Positions 1 through 5,813 of a DNA stretch of 9,539 nt are shown in pieces. Source of the stretch: JBGCEZ01 sp045106735 (lineage in GTDB: Bacteria; Planctomycetota; Phycisphaerae; Phycisphaerales; SM1A02); the NCBI GenBank assembly GCA_045106735.1, contig JBGCEZ010000065.1:1-9539 (forward strand), written 5' to 3'. Numbering within the stretch: the stretch's first letter is position 1; each line of letters begins with the position of its first letter. The notes under the pieces were generated by a model. The model had not been told where the DNA came from and made no database searches. It saw only the letters and a program-made list of their open reading frames with translations. A program made the position numbers and the translations under genes.

Positions 1-1
1 G

Positions 2-658
2 ACCATCGACTACGGATTCGTCAGCGTCGTCCAAGCGGCCGACGGCGAAATCGCTCGCTTTCGCGTGGAAACCGACTGGTACAACTGCCCCGGCGGCGGC
101 GTGACCGGCGATACGTTCCAGACCCGCATGCTCGTTGATGGCGAGGTGCAACATGATGTCATCGCGAGAGCCGGCGCGGACGGATTCGATGTCAACAACG
201 GCGGCCAGTACCCACTCCGCGTGGAGTGGAACGGCTGCCGCACGTTCACATTGGACTTCTTCTCCAACAACGGGTCGGTCGAAACCATGCAGATCGAACT
301 CAACGATCTCGACTTCAGCGACGCCGGTTTCGGCCGAACCATCGCCGGCCTGACCGAGTTGAACAGCGACTTCGGGTGGCCGTACACCGTGACACCGACC
401 GCGACTTCGGTCATCATCGAGTACGGCCCGCTTGATGACTTCCAGGCCGCCGACGGCGAGATCATCCAATTCCGCGTGGAGTTCGCCAACAACTGCCCGG
501 CGGACATCGACGGCAACGGCGCCGTGGACACGTCGGACCTGATCGCGGTTCTGGCCTCCTGGGGCCCGTGCACCGATTGCCCGGCGAACATCAACGGCGA
601 TGCGAACGTTGACATCTCCGACCTGATCGCACTGCTGTCGGCGTGGGGGAACTGCTGA
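2..658 (+). CDS. Secreted repeat protein with C-terminal dockerin (5' end outside window)
   Basis: The reading frame is open from base 2, so the true start lies upstream; the GTG at 65 is only an internal valine. Counting from that valine as residue 1, residues 1-140 are a beta-rich region of unrecognised family. It ends in a segment (IEYG...QAADGEI..FRVE, 118-139) that repeats one at the left edge of the window, so the protein carries at least two copies of a unit of about 137 residues. Residues 144-197 form a dockerin: two EF-hand loops, D147-D158 (D.D.N...D..D) and N175-D186 (N.N.D...D..D), each bracketed by cysteines (C144/C169 and C172/C197) and each ending in a Trp-Gly motif (WGPC, WGNC). 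Such dockerins are common in secreted Phycisphaerae proteins; calcium binding and attachment to an extracellular partner are inferred from the family. The catalytic or binding role of the repeat region is unknown. The gene is convergent with the kinase gene. Confidence 0.85.
   Translation, partial: TIDYGFVSVVQAADGEIARFRVETDWYNCPGGGVTGDTFQTRMLVDGEVQHDVIARAGADGFDVNNGGQYPLRVEWNGCRTFTLDFFSNNGSVETMQIELNDLDFSDAGFGRTIAGLTELNSDFGWPYTVTPTATSVIIEYGPLDDFQAADGEIIQFRVEFANNCPADIDGNGAVDTSDLIAVLASWGPCTDCPANINGDANVDISDLIALLSAWGNC
5..70 (+). repeat. Copy 1 of internal protein repeat (partner at 416-481)
   Basis: The 22 codons at 5-70 and at 416-481 encode matching peptides, 14 of 22 residues identical (I.YG.....QAADGEI..FRVE). 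The offset is exactly 411 bases (137 codons) in the same frame. The nucleotide match is weaker than the protein match, which suggests an old domain duplication. Most of the first unit lies outside the window. Confidence 0.75.
416..481 (+). repeat. Copy 2 of internal protein repeat (partner at 5-70)
   Basis: This is the end of the second 137-residue unit, directly before the dockerin. The conserved QAADGEI and FRVE blocks match the copy at the left edge. Confidence 0.75.
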
Positions 659-677
659 ACCTGAAGTCCACGGACAA

Positions 678-692
678 GCCAGAGGTTCTGGC
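678..692 (+). terminator. Short hairpin after the dockerin gene, possible terminator
   Basis: A 6-bp perfect stem (GCCAGA/TCTGGC) with a 3-base loop starts 19 bases after the TGA at 656-658. There is no proper T tract behind it, only TTT at 702-704 inside the G-rich repeat. It may end transcription of the upstream gene together with that repeat, but this is weak evidence. Confidence 0.3.
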
Positions 693-698
693 GGATCC

Positions 699-739
699 GG
701 GTTTGGGCTCCGGGTTTGGGCTCGGGGTTTGGGCTCGGG
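699..739 (+). repeat. 13-bp tandem repeat, three copies, with G-quadruplex potential
   Basis: The unit GGGTTTGGGCTC(C/G) occurs at 699-711, 712-724 and 725-737, followed by two more bases of G. This gives seven runs of at least three G (699, 705, 712, 718, 724, 731, 737) separated by 3-4 base loops, which fits the standard four-run G-quadruplex pattern nearly twice over. The G-rich strand is the coding strand of the upstream gene, so the motif would also form in that gene's 3' untranslated RNA. Confidence 0.8.
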
Positions 740-770
740 TCGAACCGCGGCGCCGATTGCAAAGGGGACT

Positions 771-804
771 CGGATCTCCGGTCGAAAGTTCGGCCGGAGA
801 TCTG
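771..804. terminator. Stem-loop between convergent genes, likely bidirectional terminator
   Basis: Arms 771-784 and 791-804 pair over 14 positions (core GATCTCCGG with CCGGAGATC, two G-T wobbles on the plus-strand RNA) around the 6-base loop AAAGTT. It lies 25 bases beyond the kinase stop codon and 112 beyond the dockerin-gene stop. Neither side has a T tract, so it is not a classical intrinsic terminator, but its position and stability suit transcript ending or 3'-end protection. Confidence 0.55.
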
Positions 805-828
805 TGCGTGCGCGGCCCACGCGTTGCC

Positions 829-3582
829 TCACCGCCGATCGCGCTCCGCCTCCATCCGCGATTCGAGCTGCGCCCGTCGCTCAGCCTTGAATCCAGGCTC
901 TCCGGCTGCTTTCAGTTGATCGTCCCGGTCAAGCAGCAACTGGGCGGTCGCCAACGCGCCCGACGCATCCCCCACCGTCGTCCGGGCACTAAGCACGCGC
1001 AAGAGCGCCCCCAACGTCAGACTGTGCAGCGGACCGAGTCCAGCGTCACCGCGTGCCCAGGCTCGCTCGCACTCCTCTTGCCACGCTTCCGGCGTGCCAA
1101 TGGATGCGAGCGTGTCGCAGAGCATCACGTGCTCACGCATCGAATCCTCGTGGTAGGCCCCGTAGACCTGGACCGCGCGCCGCATCGACTCGCGACGCAT
1201 TTGCAACGCGGCTTCCGTCCGGGCCAGCAAAGATGCGTCTGCATCTGGGTCCGCTTCCCCATCCCCGCCGGCGACCAGTGCCCGCCGGGCGTAGACCTCG
1301 AACTCGACAAATCGCGCGAGAATCGAGCGCGATGCCAACGTCTCTTTGCGAAGTCCCCCGTAGAGCGCTTCTTGGGTCGCGACCAGCGGCTCCATCGCCC
1401 GCTGTGCATCCAGGGATTCGCGGAGCAGCGCTTCAGGCGGCATCGTTTTCCAGCCCCGCTGGAGCACGGAATACCGAGCGTTCCATGCCGACGATCTGGA
1501 GTTCAGCGTGACCGCTGCATCGGGCCCCCGCACACTCAGGAACCCGTCGGCCGCCCGTTCGAAGAGCGTTGCCGCACGATGCATGCCCTCGCGAAAACCT
1601 TCATCGTCACCATCGGTCTTTGCGTTGACGGCCTGCTGTCGAACGACAAGTCCATAGGTCTGCAACGCCTCGTAGCCCCGCTGGCGCCAGCCGCGAAGCG
1701 CCGCATCGCCCCGATCTCCCGCGAATTCCACACTCGTTTCGACGCGGGCGGCCTCGACTTCAGTCAACGCCAGCGCCTGCGCGGTCCACGCTTCAGCGGC
1801 GGCAAGATGCGCACGCCCATCGCGGGTCTCCGCACCGACATCCTGGGCCATGTCATGTTCAAGGAGGGCCGACTCAAGCAAGACCGCCCACCGAGTGGAT
1901 TCGTGTCGACCGGTGAGTTCGGCACTCATGCTCCGTGCATCGGCCAAGTGCCGGGCCGCATCGTCCAAAGTGGATCGGCCCTCGAGCGATACACCACGCA
2001 GGGCCGCCGCCAGCTCGGTACGCAGTTCGATCGCCGTCAGCCGCCGGGCCGGATCAGTGGACGCCGGGTCAATGCCCGGAAGGGCCAGCTCCATCAACTC
2101 GATCGCTCGAGCGTCGTCCCCGATCTCATGGAGGTACGCTCCAAACTGGTAGCGCAGTTCGGCTCGAACCACCTCCGGCAAGGCGTCGACCTGGGTCGAC
2201 ATGGCCAATTCAAAACCCGAGTCCGCGAGCTCAATGTCTGGCGCGTCGCCGGGCTGCGCCCGTCGAACAAACTCCAGCAACTGCGTGGCCTGATCCGTCG
2301 CGTCCGCGAGTGCGTTCATCCGCGTCACGGTATGCGTGACGGCAATCGCCGCACCAAGGAGAACGACCAAGCCGATCGCCGCCCCGCTCGCCAGCAGGCC
2401 CCGCCAATGCTGCCGAACAAGCTCTCGCACGCTCAACCCGAGCGATGGCGGCCGCGCGGCGATCGGCTTCCCATTCAACCAATGCTCAAGATCGGCCGCC
2501 ATGCCCGCGGCCGATTCGTAGCGTTGTTCGGGGGCGAAGGCGATCGCGCGATCGATGATCGCGGCGAGGTTCGAATCCACTCCTCGCTCGCGCGACGGAG
2601 TGATCGGATCCACCGGCACCGTGGCGACCCGCCCAACCGCCTGGGCCAGACGGAGCCCGCGAACATCGTGCGGCGGTCGCCCAAAGATCAGGGAATGCAA
2701 GACGGCCCCCAGCCCGTGCACATCCGCCCGGGCATCGATGAAGTCGACCTCGCCGCGCGCCTGCTCGGGACTCATGAATCCGACCGAGCCGATGATCAGA
2801 TACTGCTCGGCCAATCGGACACTCGGCGTCGCGTCCATCGCCAGCGCGACACCAAAGTCCACGACCGTCGGGACACCCGCCGAAGACACCAGGATGTTGC
2901 CCGGCTTCAGATCTCGGTGAACGACCCGCTGCTGGTGGGCATGATGGATCGCGACGCACACGGTTTGCACAAGAGCCACGCGGGCCCGAACACTCGCACC
3001 GGTATCGCGAGCCCACCGGTCGGCTGGCGTGCCCTCCACGTACTCCATCGCGATCCACGGACGCACATGACCACCGCCCGCGTCCTCGAGGCCAGCCGCA
3101 TGGCAGCGGGCGACACCAGGATGCCGGAGTCTTCCCAGAAGGTCGGTTTCGACTTCGAATCGACGAAGCAGATTCGGTTGATCTCGGCAATCGGGCAGCA
3201 CCTTGAGGGCAACCGATCGCCGCGGCGACCGTTGGTCCGCCAAGTACACCGCCCCGGTCGCGCCACGGCCGATGAGTCGGCGCACGACGCATCCGGCAAT
3301 GACCGTCCCCTCGGGAACCGAAAGGCGGACGACAGGCGTTCGCCCATCGCCCGCCATCTGTTCCGCGACGATGTTTCCGCTCCGCCCCAACGGACCTGCC
3401 GGGACGGGAAGATCGTCCATGTCGTGGGCGATCAACTCGCGCACGCAAGAAGCCAGGGTTGGATTGGACTCCTCGATCACCGCGAGCGCTTCGACCTGCG
3501 CGTCCGATGAACGTTCACACAACTCAGCGAACACCTCGGCGGCTTCGGCGTACTCCGCGGCAGTGAGCGGCCCGGCCCCCAT
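829..3582 (-). CDS. Transmembrane Ser/Thr protein kinase with TPR-like C-terminal half
   Basis: This is a 917-residue bacterial Hanks-type kinase that phosphorylates Ser/Thr on partner proteins. A helical leader (1-60) resembles that of other planctomycete kinases of this kind. The kinase domain spans about 96-370: glycine loop GRGATG 105-110, ATP-binding K127 (VALK), likely alpha-C E145, catalytic HRDLKPGN 222-229, metal-binding DFG 242-244 and MSPEQ 270-274. All key residues are present, so it should be active. One hydrophobic span (about 395-418) follows, then 500 alanine-rich helical residues with TPR-like stretches (e.g. 470-500 and 870-895) that probably bind proteins. A single span implies that half lies outside the cytoplasm. 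The ATG at 3582 is 3 bases after the stop of the upstream EF-hand gene, with only AGGG as a weak ribosome site, so translational coupling is likely. Family call firm; target unknown. Confidence 0.93.
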   Translation of the reverse strand: MGAGPLTAAEYAEAAEVFAELCERSSDAQVEALAVIEESNPTLASCVRELIAHDMDDLPVPAGPLGRSGNIVAEQMAGDGRTPVVRLSVPEGTVIAGCVVRRLIGRGATGAVYLADQRSPRRSVALKVLPDCRDQPNLLRRFEVETDLLGRLRHPGVARCHAAGLEDAGGGHVRPWIAMEYVEGTPADRWARDTGASVRARVALVQTVCVAIHHAHQQRVVHRDLKPGNILVSSAGVPTVVDFGVALAMDATPSVRLAEQYLIIGSVGFMSPEQARGEVDFIDARADVHGLGAVLHSLIFGRPPHDVRGLRLAQAVGRVATVPVDPITPSRERGVDSNLAAIIDRAIAFAPEQRYESAAGMAADLEHWLNGKPIAARPPSLGLSVRELVRQHWRGLLASGAAIGLVVLLGAAIAVTHTVTRMNALADATDQATQLLEFVRRAQPGDAPDIELADSGFELAMSTQVDALPEVVRAELRYQFGAYLHEIGDDARAIELMELALPGIDPASTDPARRLTAIELRTELAAALRGVSLEGRSTLDDAARHLADARSMSAELTGRHESTRWAVLLESALLEHDMAQDVGAETRDGRAHLAAAEAWTAQALALTEVEAARVETSVEFAGDRGDAALRGWRQRGYEALQTYGLVVRQQAVNAKTDGDDEGFREGMHRAATLFERAADGFLSVRGPDAAVTLNSRSSAWNARYSVLQRGWKTMPPEALLRESLDAQRAMEPLVATQEALYGGLRKETLASRSILARFVEFEVYARRALVAGGDGEADPDADASLLARTEAALQMRRESMRRAVQVYGAYHEDSMREHVMLCDTLASIGTPEAWQEECERAWARGDAGLGPLHSLTLGALLRVLSARTTVGDASGALATAQLLLDRDDQLKAAGEPGFKAERRAQLESRMEAERDRR

Positions 3583-3585
3583 CGA

Positions 3586-4224
3586 TCAGAACCCTGCGGC
3601 GGCCAAGATCAGGTCGATGTCATCATCGTCGGCTGAAGCATTGAGATTGAAATCGATGGCCTTCCAATCCGCAGCTCGCATCGCGTACGCAACGACGACA
3701 TCGGAGATATCCACGACACCGTCGTCATTCATGTCAAACGGGGTGGTTGGCACGGCGGCCCCACCCGTCAGAAAGTCGTTCACGAGCTCGACATCCTCGA
3801 TGGTGAAGTCACCGGAACGATCCAGGTCGCAGTGGCCGTACAAAATTGGGTCGTCGCCGCCGAGCATCGCGAGATATGCCCCGGTGATGTACGACAGGTC
3901 GTCCACGTGGACGATGGGATAGACGGGCGCCTGGTTCCCGCCGTTCTCGTCGTTTCCTTCGCCGTTGAAGACCCCGCCGCCGCCGCCGCCGTCATCGCCA
4001 CCGCCATCGCCACCGCCATCGCCGGGCGTCGGGGGGTCGTTCGGGTCGATCGGCGGCGGGTCATAGTCCCCGCCCTTTCGCATGATTTCAACCGGCGTCT
4101 CGGCGACCCCGGTGTCCTCTGGGGGATCGGTCGCGGCCGCGCCGGTCGTCAAGAACACACTGACAACGGCGACCGCGGCCGAACCCGCGAGCACCGACAC
4201 CGTCCGATGGATGGATCGATTCAT
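3586..4224 (-). CDS. Small secreted EF-hand/dockerin-like protein encoded between sigma factor and kinase
   Basis: The product is 212 residues. Residues 1-31 are a signal peptide (MNRSIHRTV, hydrophobic core 9-28, AAA before the cleavage point). An acidic, Pro-rich then Gly/Asp-rich linker follows (about 53-98). The C-terminal domain (108-212) has three EF-hand-type loops: D133-D144 and D164-D175 are near-canonical (D.D.S.D....D and D.N.D...D..D), and N193-D204 is degenerate (N.N.S.D.D..D). There is a single cysteine (C132), so it lacks the cysteine bracketing of the other dockerins here. Calcium binding outside the cytoplasm is inferred. The ATG at 4224 is chosen over an in-frame TTG at 4242 because AAGGAGAT lies 6 bases upstream and the signal peptide starts there. 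The gene lies 79 bases after the sigma gene and 3 before the kinase, suggesting a role in the same signalling unit; its exact function is unknown. Confidence 0.85.
   Translation of the reverse strand: MNRSIHRTVSVLAGSAAVAVVSVFLTTGAAATDPPEDTGVAETPVEIMRKGGDYDPPPIDPNDPPTPGDGGGDGGGDDGGGGGGVFNGEGNDENGGNQAPVYPIVHVDDLSYITGAYLAMLGGDDPILYGHCDLDRSGDFTIEDVELVNDFLTGGAAVPTTPFDMNDDGVVDISDVVVAYAMRAADWKAIDFNLNASADDDDIDLILAAAGF
3974..4022 (-). repeat. Low-complexity repeat encoding the Gly/Asp linker
   Basis: On the plus strand this is six CCG triplets (3974-3991), then a 12-bp unit CATCGCCACCGC at 3993-4004 and 4005-4016 with a half copy at 4017-4022. It encodes the Gly/Asp-rich linker of the EF-hand protein. 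All units are multiples of three, so gain or loss of copies would change linker length without breaking the frame. Confidence 0.75.
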
Positions 4225-4230
4225 GGTTGG

Positions 4231-4238
4231 ATCTCCTT
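4231..4238 (-). promoter_or_regulatory. Strong ribosome binding site of the small EF-hand gene
   Basis: AAGGAGAT on the minus strand ends 6 bases before the ATG at 4224. It decides the start of that gene and is much stronger than the sites before the sigma and kinase genes, so this secreted protein may be the most highly translated member of the operon. Confidence 0.8.
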
Positions 4239-4303
4239 GCAAGCATGTACGTCGTTGGTGATCTGAGCCGGAACCACCGAATCCGGAATTCCTCGGCCGC
4301 TGG

Positions 4304-4873
4304 TCATTCTTTGGGCGACTCGGGTGGGCGATCCGGATCCCCCGAGTCAGCGAGCCGAGCTCGCAGCCAGGCCGACGCCATCCGCCAGTCGGTCCGAACC
4401 GTTCGCTCGGTGACCTCCAATACGGCGGCCACTTCGTCGTTGGTCATGCCCCCGAAGAACCGCATCTCGACGACCTGACACTGCCGAGGATGCAGTCGCT
4501 CAAGCTCGGCCAGCGCGTCGGCCAAGTCGACCAGGTCCGCAGTATCGGTCGGACAGGCGGACAAGCCCTCCAGCGAGATCCGCGACCATCCCTCACCGCC
4601 ACGCTTTCGCCGGCCCCGGTGCCGAGCCTGATCGATGATCACCTGACGCATCGTGCGGACGGCCAAGGCAATCTGGTGCTCTCGGCTCGTGGTCGGACGC
4701 TCATCGCCGGCCAGCTTGAGCCAGGCCTCGTGCATGACCATCGTCGGTGAAACCGCCCCCGAGACCGGACCGGCCGCCGCCACACCGCCGGCAATTCGGC
4801 GAAGCTCGGTGTAGAGGGTGGCGGTCCACGCCGCGGCATCGCGCGGTTCGCGGCTGGCATCGTGAGCGGTCAT
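4304..4873 (-). CDS. ECF-type RNA polymerase sigma factor (SigX6-like family)
   Basis: This 189-residue cytoplasmic protein should direct RNA polymerase to specific promoters. Region 2 covers about 15-92, with family-typical stretches LYTELRRIA (20-28), SPTMVMHEAWLKLAG (42-56) and the basic segment ending RGRRKRGG. Region 4 covers about 115-175, with LHPRQCQVVEMRFFGGMTNDEVAAVL around 127-152 and the helix-turn-helix recognition part VTERTVRTDWRMA (154-166). This pattern is that of the sigma group expanded in Planctomycetes, often encoded next to Ser/Thr kinases. The ATG at 4873 gives the normal family length; a purine-rich AAAGGGAAG lies about 11 bases upstream. No anti-sigma factor is encoded here, so control may run through the kinase (inference). 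It heads a probable operon with the EF-hand protein and the kinase. Confidence 0.93.
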   Translation of the reverse strand: MTAHDASREPRDAAAWTATLYTELRRIAGGVAAAGPVSGAVSPTMVMHEAWLKLAGDERPTTSREHQIALAVRTMRQVIIDQARHRGRRKRGGEGWSRISLEGLSACPTDTADLVDLADALAELERLHPRQCQVVEMRFFGGMTNDEVAAVLEVTERTVRTDWRMASAWLRARLADSGDPDRPPESPKE

Positions 4874-4892
4874 CGGCGAACGGTCTTCCCTT

Positions 4893-4912
4893 TGATCGGC
4901 GCCCGCCGATCA
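4893..4912. promoter_or_regulatory. Perfect 20-bp inverted repeat upstream of the sigma gene, candidate operator
   Basis: Arms TGATCGGCG (4893-4901) and CGCCGATCA (4904-4912) are exact reverse complements around a CC spacer. It begins 19 bases upstream of the sigma ATG. It could be an operator for a dimeric regulator or, if transcribed, a hairpin covering the sigma leader. Clear -10/-35 boxes are not seen nearby. Confidence 0.55.
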
Positions 4913-4937
4913 GCTCCTCTCGAACCCCGATCTCCAC

Positions 4938-4954
4938 ACTCGGACATGCCGAGT
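4938..4954. other. Small inverted repeat in the divergent regulatory gap
   Basis: ACTCGG (4938-4943) and CCGAGT (4949-4954) pair around ACATG. At 6 bp it could be chance in GC-rich DNA, but it stands 25 bases beyond the larger inverted repeat. Confidence 0.25.
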
Positions 4955-5055
4955 CGCCCGGTCCCACGATACCGAACGCGCCCGACGGTTGGAATCCCGA
5001 GCTCCCGGGAATCTCCTTCCGGGCAGCCCACCAATTGGCGTGACCGCCAGTGAAC

Positions 5056-5082
5056 CGGACCCGCGAGCCGTTCGCGGGTCCG
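5056..5082. promoter_or_regulatory. 11-bp perfect hairpin upstream of the double-dockerin gene
   Basis: CGGACCCGCGA (5056-5066) pairs exactly with TCGCGGGTCCG (5072-5082) around loop GCCGT. It ends 89 bases before the ATG at 5172 and has no T tract on either side. It may be a leader structure of that transcript, an operator, or a block between the divergent transcription units; the sequence does not decide. Confidence 0.5.
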
Positions 5083-5160
5083 AACCGACTCGAAAGCACG
5101 AGGACCCTGACGTCCAACGATCGAAGATCGATCGCGGCGATCGGTCCAGCATCAACCCAT

Positions 5161-5165
5161 TGGAG
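5161..5165 (+). promoter_or_regulatory. Ribosome binding site of the double-dockerin gene
   Basis: TGGAG ends 6 bases before the ATG at 5172. This, with the signal peptide that begins there, fixes the start over longer in-frame possibilities reaching back to 4989. Confidence 0.7.
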
Positions 5166-5171
5166 CACACC

Positions 5172-5576
5172 ATGAACCGCACCCACACGATCGGAATTCT
5201 GGCCGCCGCCCTCGTCACCGCCGCCGCCAGCGCCTCGACCACCTGCTGGGTCGACTACGACAACGACGGCGACGTTGATGCCGCCGACGGCACGACGTTG
5301 ACCTACCTGTACAGCGCTGGCAACCCCGCCGCCGACGTGAACGGCGACGGCGTGCTCGACTTTGACGACTTCCTGACGTTTGACGACGCCCGCTACAACG
5401 GCTGCCACTGCATGGCGGACATCGACGGCGATCGATCCAAGACCACGACGGACATCGTGCGGTTCTTCAATCTGTTGAATGCCGCCAGCCCCCGGGCCGA
5501 CCTGAACCGCGACGGCTTCGTCAACGTCGCCGATCAGGTCACGTTCTGGGCGTTCTACTTCGATCCGACGTGCTGA
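5172..5576 (+). CDS. Secreted protein made only of two tandem dockerin modules
   Basis: The product is 134 residues. Residues 1-21 are a signal peptide (MNRTHTIGILAAALVTAAAS). The remainder is two copies of a 54-55 residue module, each bounded by cysteines: C25-C78 and C80-C134. Each module has two EF-hand loops 27 residues apart. D28-D39, D55-D66 and D110-D121 fit D.[DN].D...[DN]..D; D83-D94 keeps D83, D85, D87 and D94 but has Thr at position 9 and no central Gly, so it may bind calcium poorly. There is no catalytic or other binding domain. Dockerins normally tether a protein to a cohesin; one made only of dockerins could be a bivalent linker, a competitor or a free calcium-binding protein (inference). 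It is divergent from the sigma gene and shares its regulatory gap. A terminator-like hairpin follows. Confidence 0.87.
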   Translation: MNRTHTIGILAAALVTAAASASTTCWVDYDNDGDVDAADGTTLTYLYSAGNPAADVNGDGVLDFDDFLTFDDARYNGCHCMADIDGDRSKTTTDIVRFFNLLNAASPRADLNRDGFVNVADQVTFWAFYFDPTC

Positions 5577-5636
5577 TTCTCCCCAGACAGGGCTGACCAC
5601 CGTCGCCCCGTCGCCACGATCCTTCATCGGATCGCA

Positions 5637-5680
5637 CGCCCGCCACTCGGCCTCTTGGGGGACCGAGGGGCGGGCGATTT
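5637..5680 (+). terminator. Strong stem-loop with short T run, terminator of the double-dockerin gene
   Basis: Arms 5637-5650 and 5663-5676 pair over 14 positions (CGCCCGCC with GGCGGGCG, one A-G mismatch, then CTCGG with CCGAG) around a 12-base loop, followed by ATTT at 5677-5680. It lies 60 bases after the stop codon and would separate this gene from the sulfotransferase gene downstream. Confidence 0.7.
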
Positions 5681-5796
5681 CGTGGCCGGATCGGAGACGG
5701 CCAAGTCTCCAAACACCCAGGCCCTCGATCAGACCATCCGTTCTCGGGAAGCGGCAGGGATGCCCGTACCAATTCCGCCGTAAGGCCCCTGGCATC

Positions 5797-5803
5797 GGAG
5801 GAG
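5797..5803 (+). promoter_or_regulatory. Ribosome binding site of the arylsulfotransferase-family gene
   Basis: GGAGGAG ends 10 bases before the ATG at 5814. It supports that start, although the spacing is slightly long. The competing ATG at 5865 has only a weak GGAA upstream. Confidence 0.6.
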
Positions 5804-5813
5804 CGCTTCGACG

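Noticed and set aside
643..3510. 955-codon open frame on the plus strand, antisense to the kinase
   Set aside because: The minus-strand frame has an unmistakable kinase with all catalytic motifs. The plus-strand translation is Arg/Pro/His-rich without any recognisable domain, as expected for an antisense shadow in GC-rich DNA.
4225..4242. TTG start giving the EF-hand protein six extra residues
   Set aside because: The strong AAGGAGAT overlaps this extension and is placed correctly for the ATG at 4224; the signal peptide also begins there.
4276..4295. Imperfect inverted repeat around GGAATTCC between the sigma and EF-hand genes
   Set aside because: The best pairing is about 7 bp with a two-base bulge and no T tract. 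This is too weak to call a terminator or operator.
4989..5171. Upstream extension of the double-dockerin gene
   Set aside because: It would place 61 charged residues before the signal peptide. The ATG at 5172 has a well-spaced GGAG.
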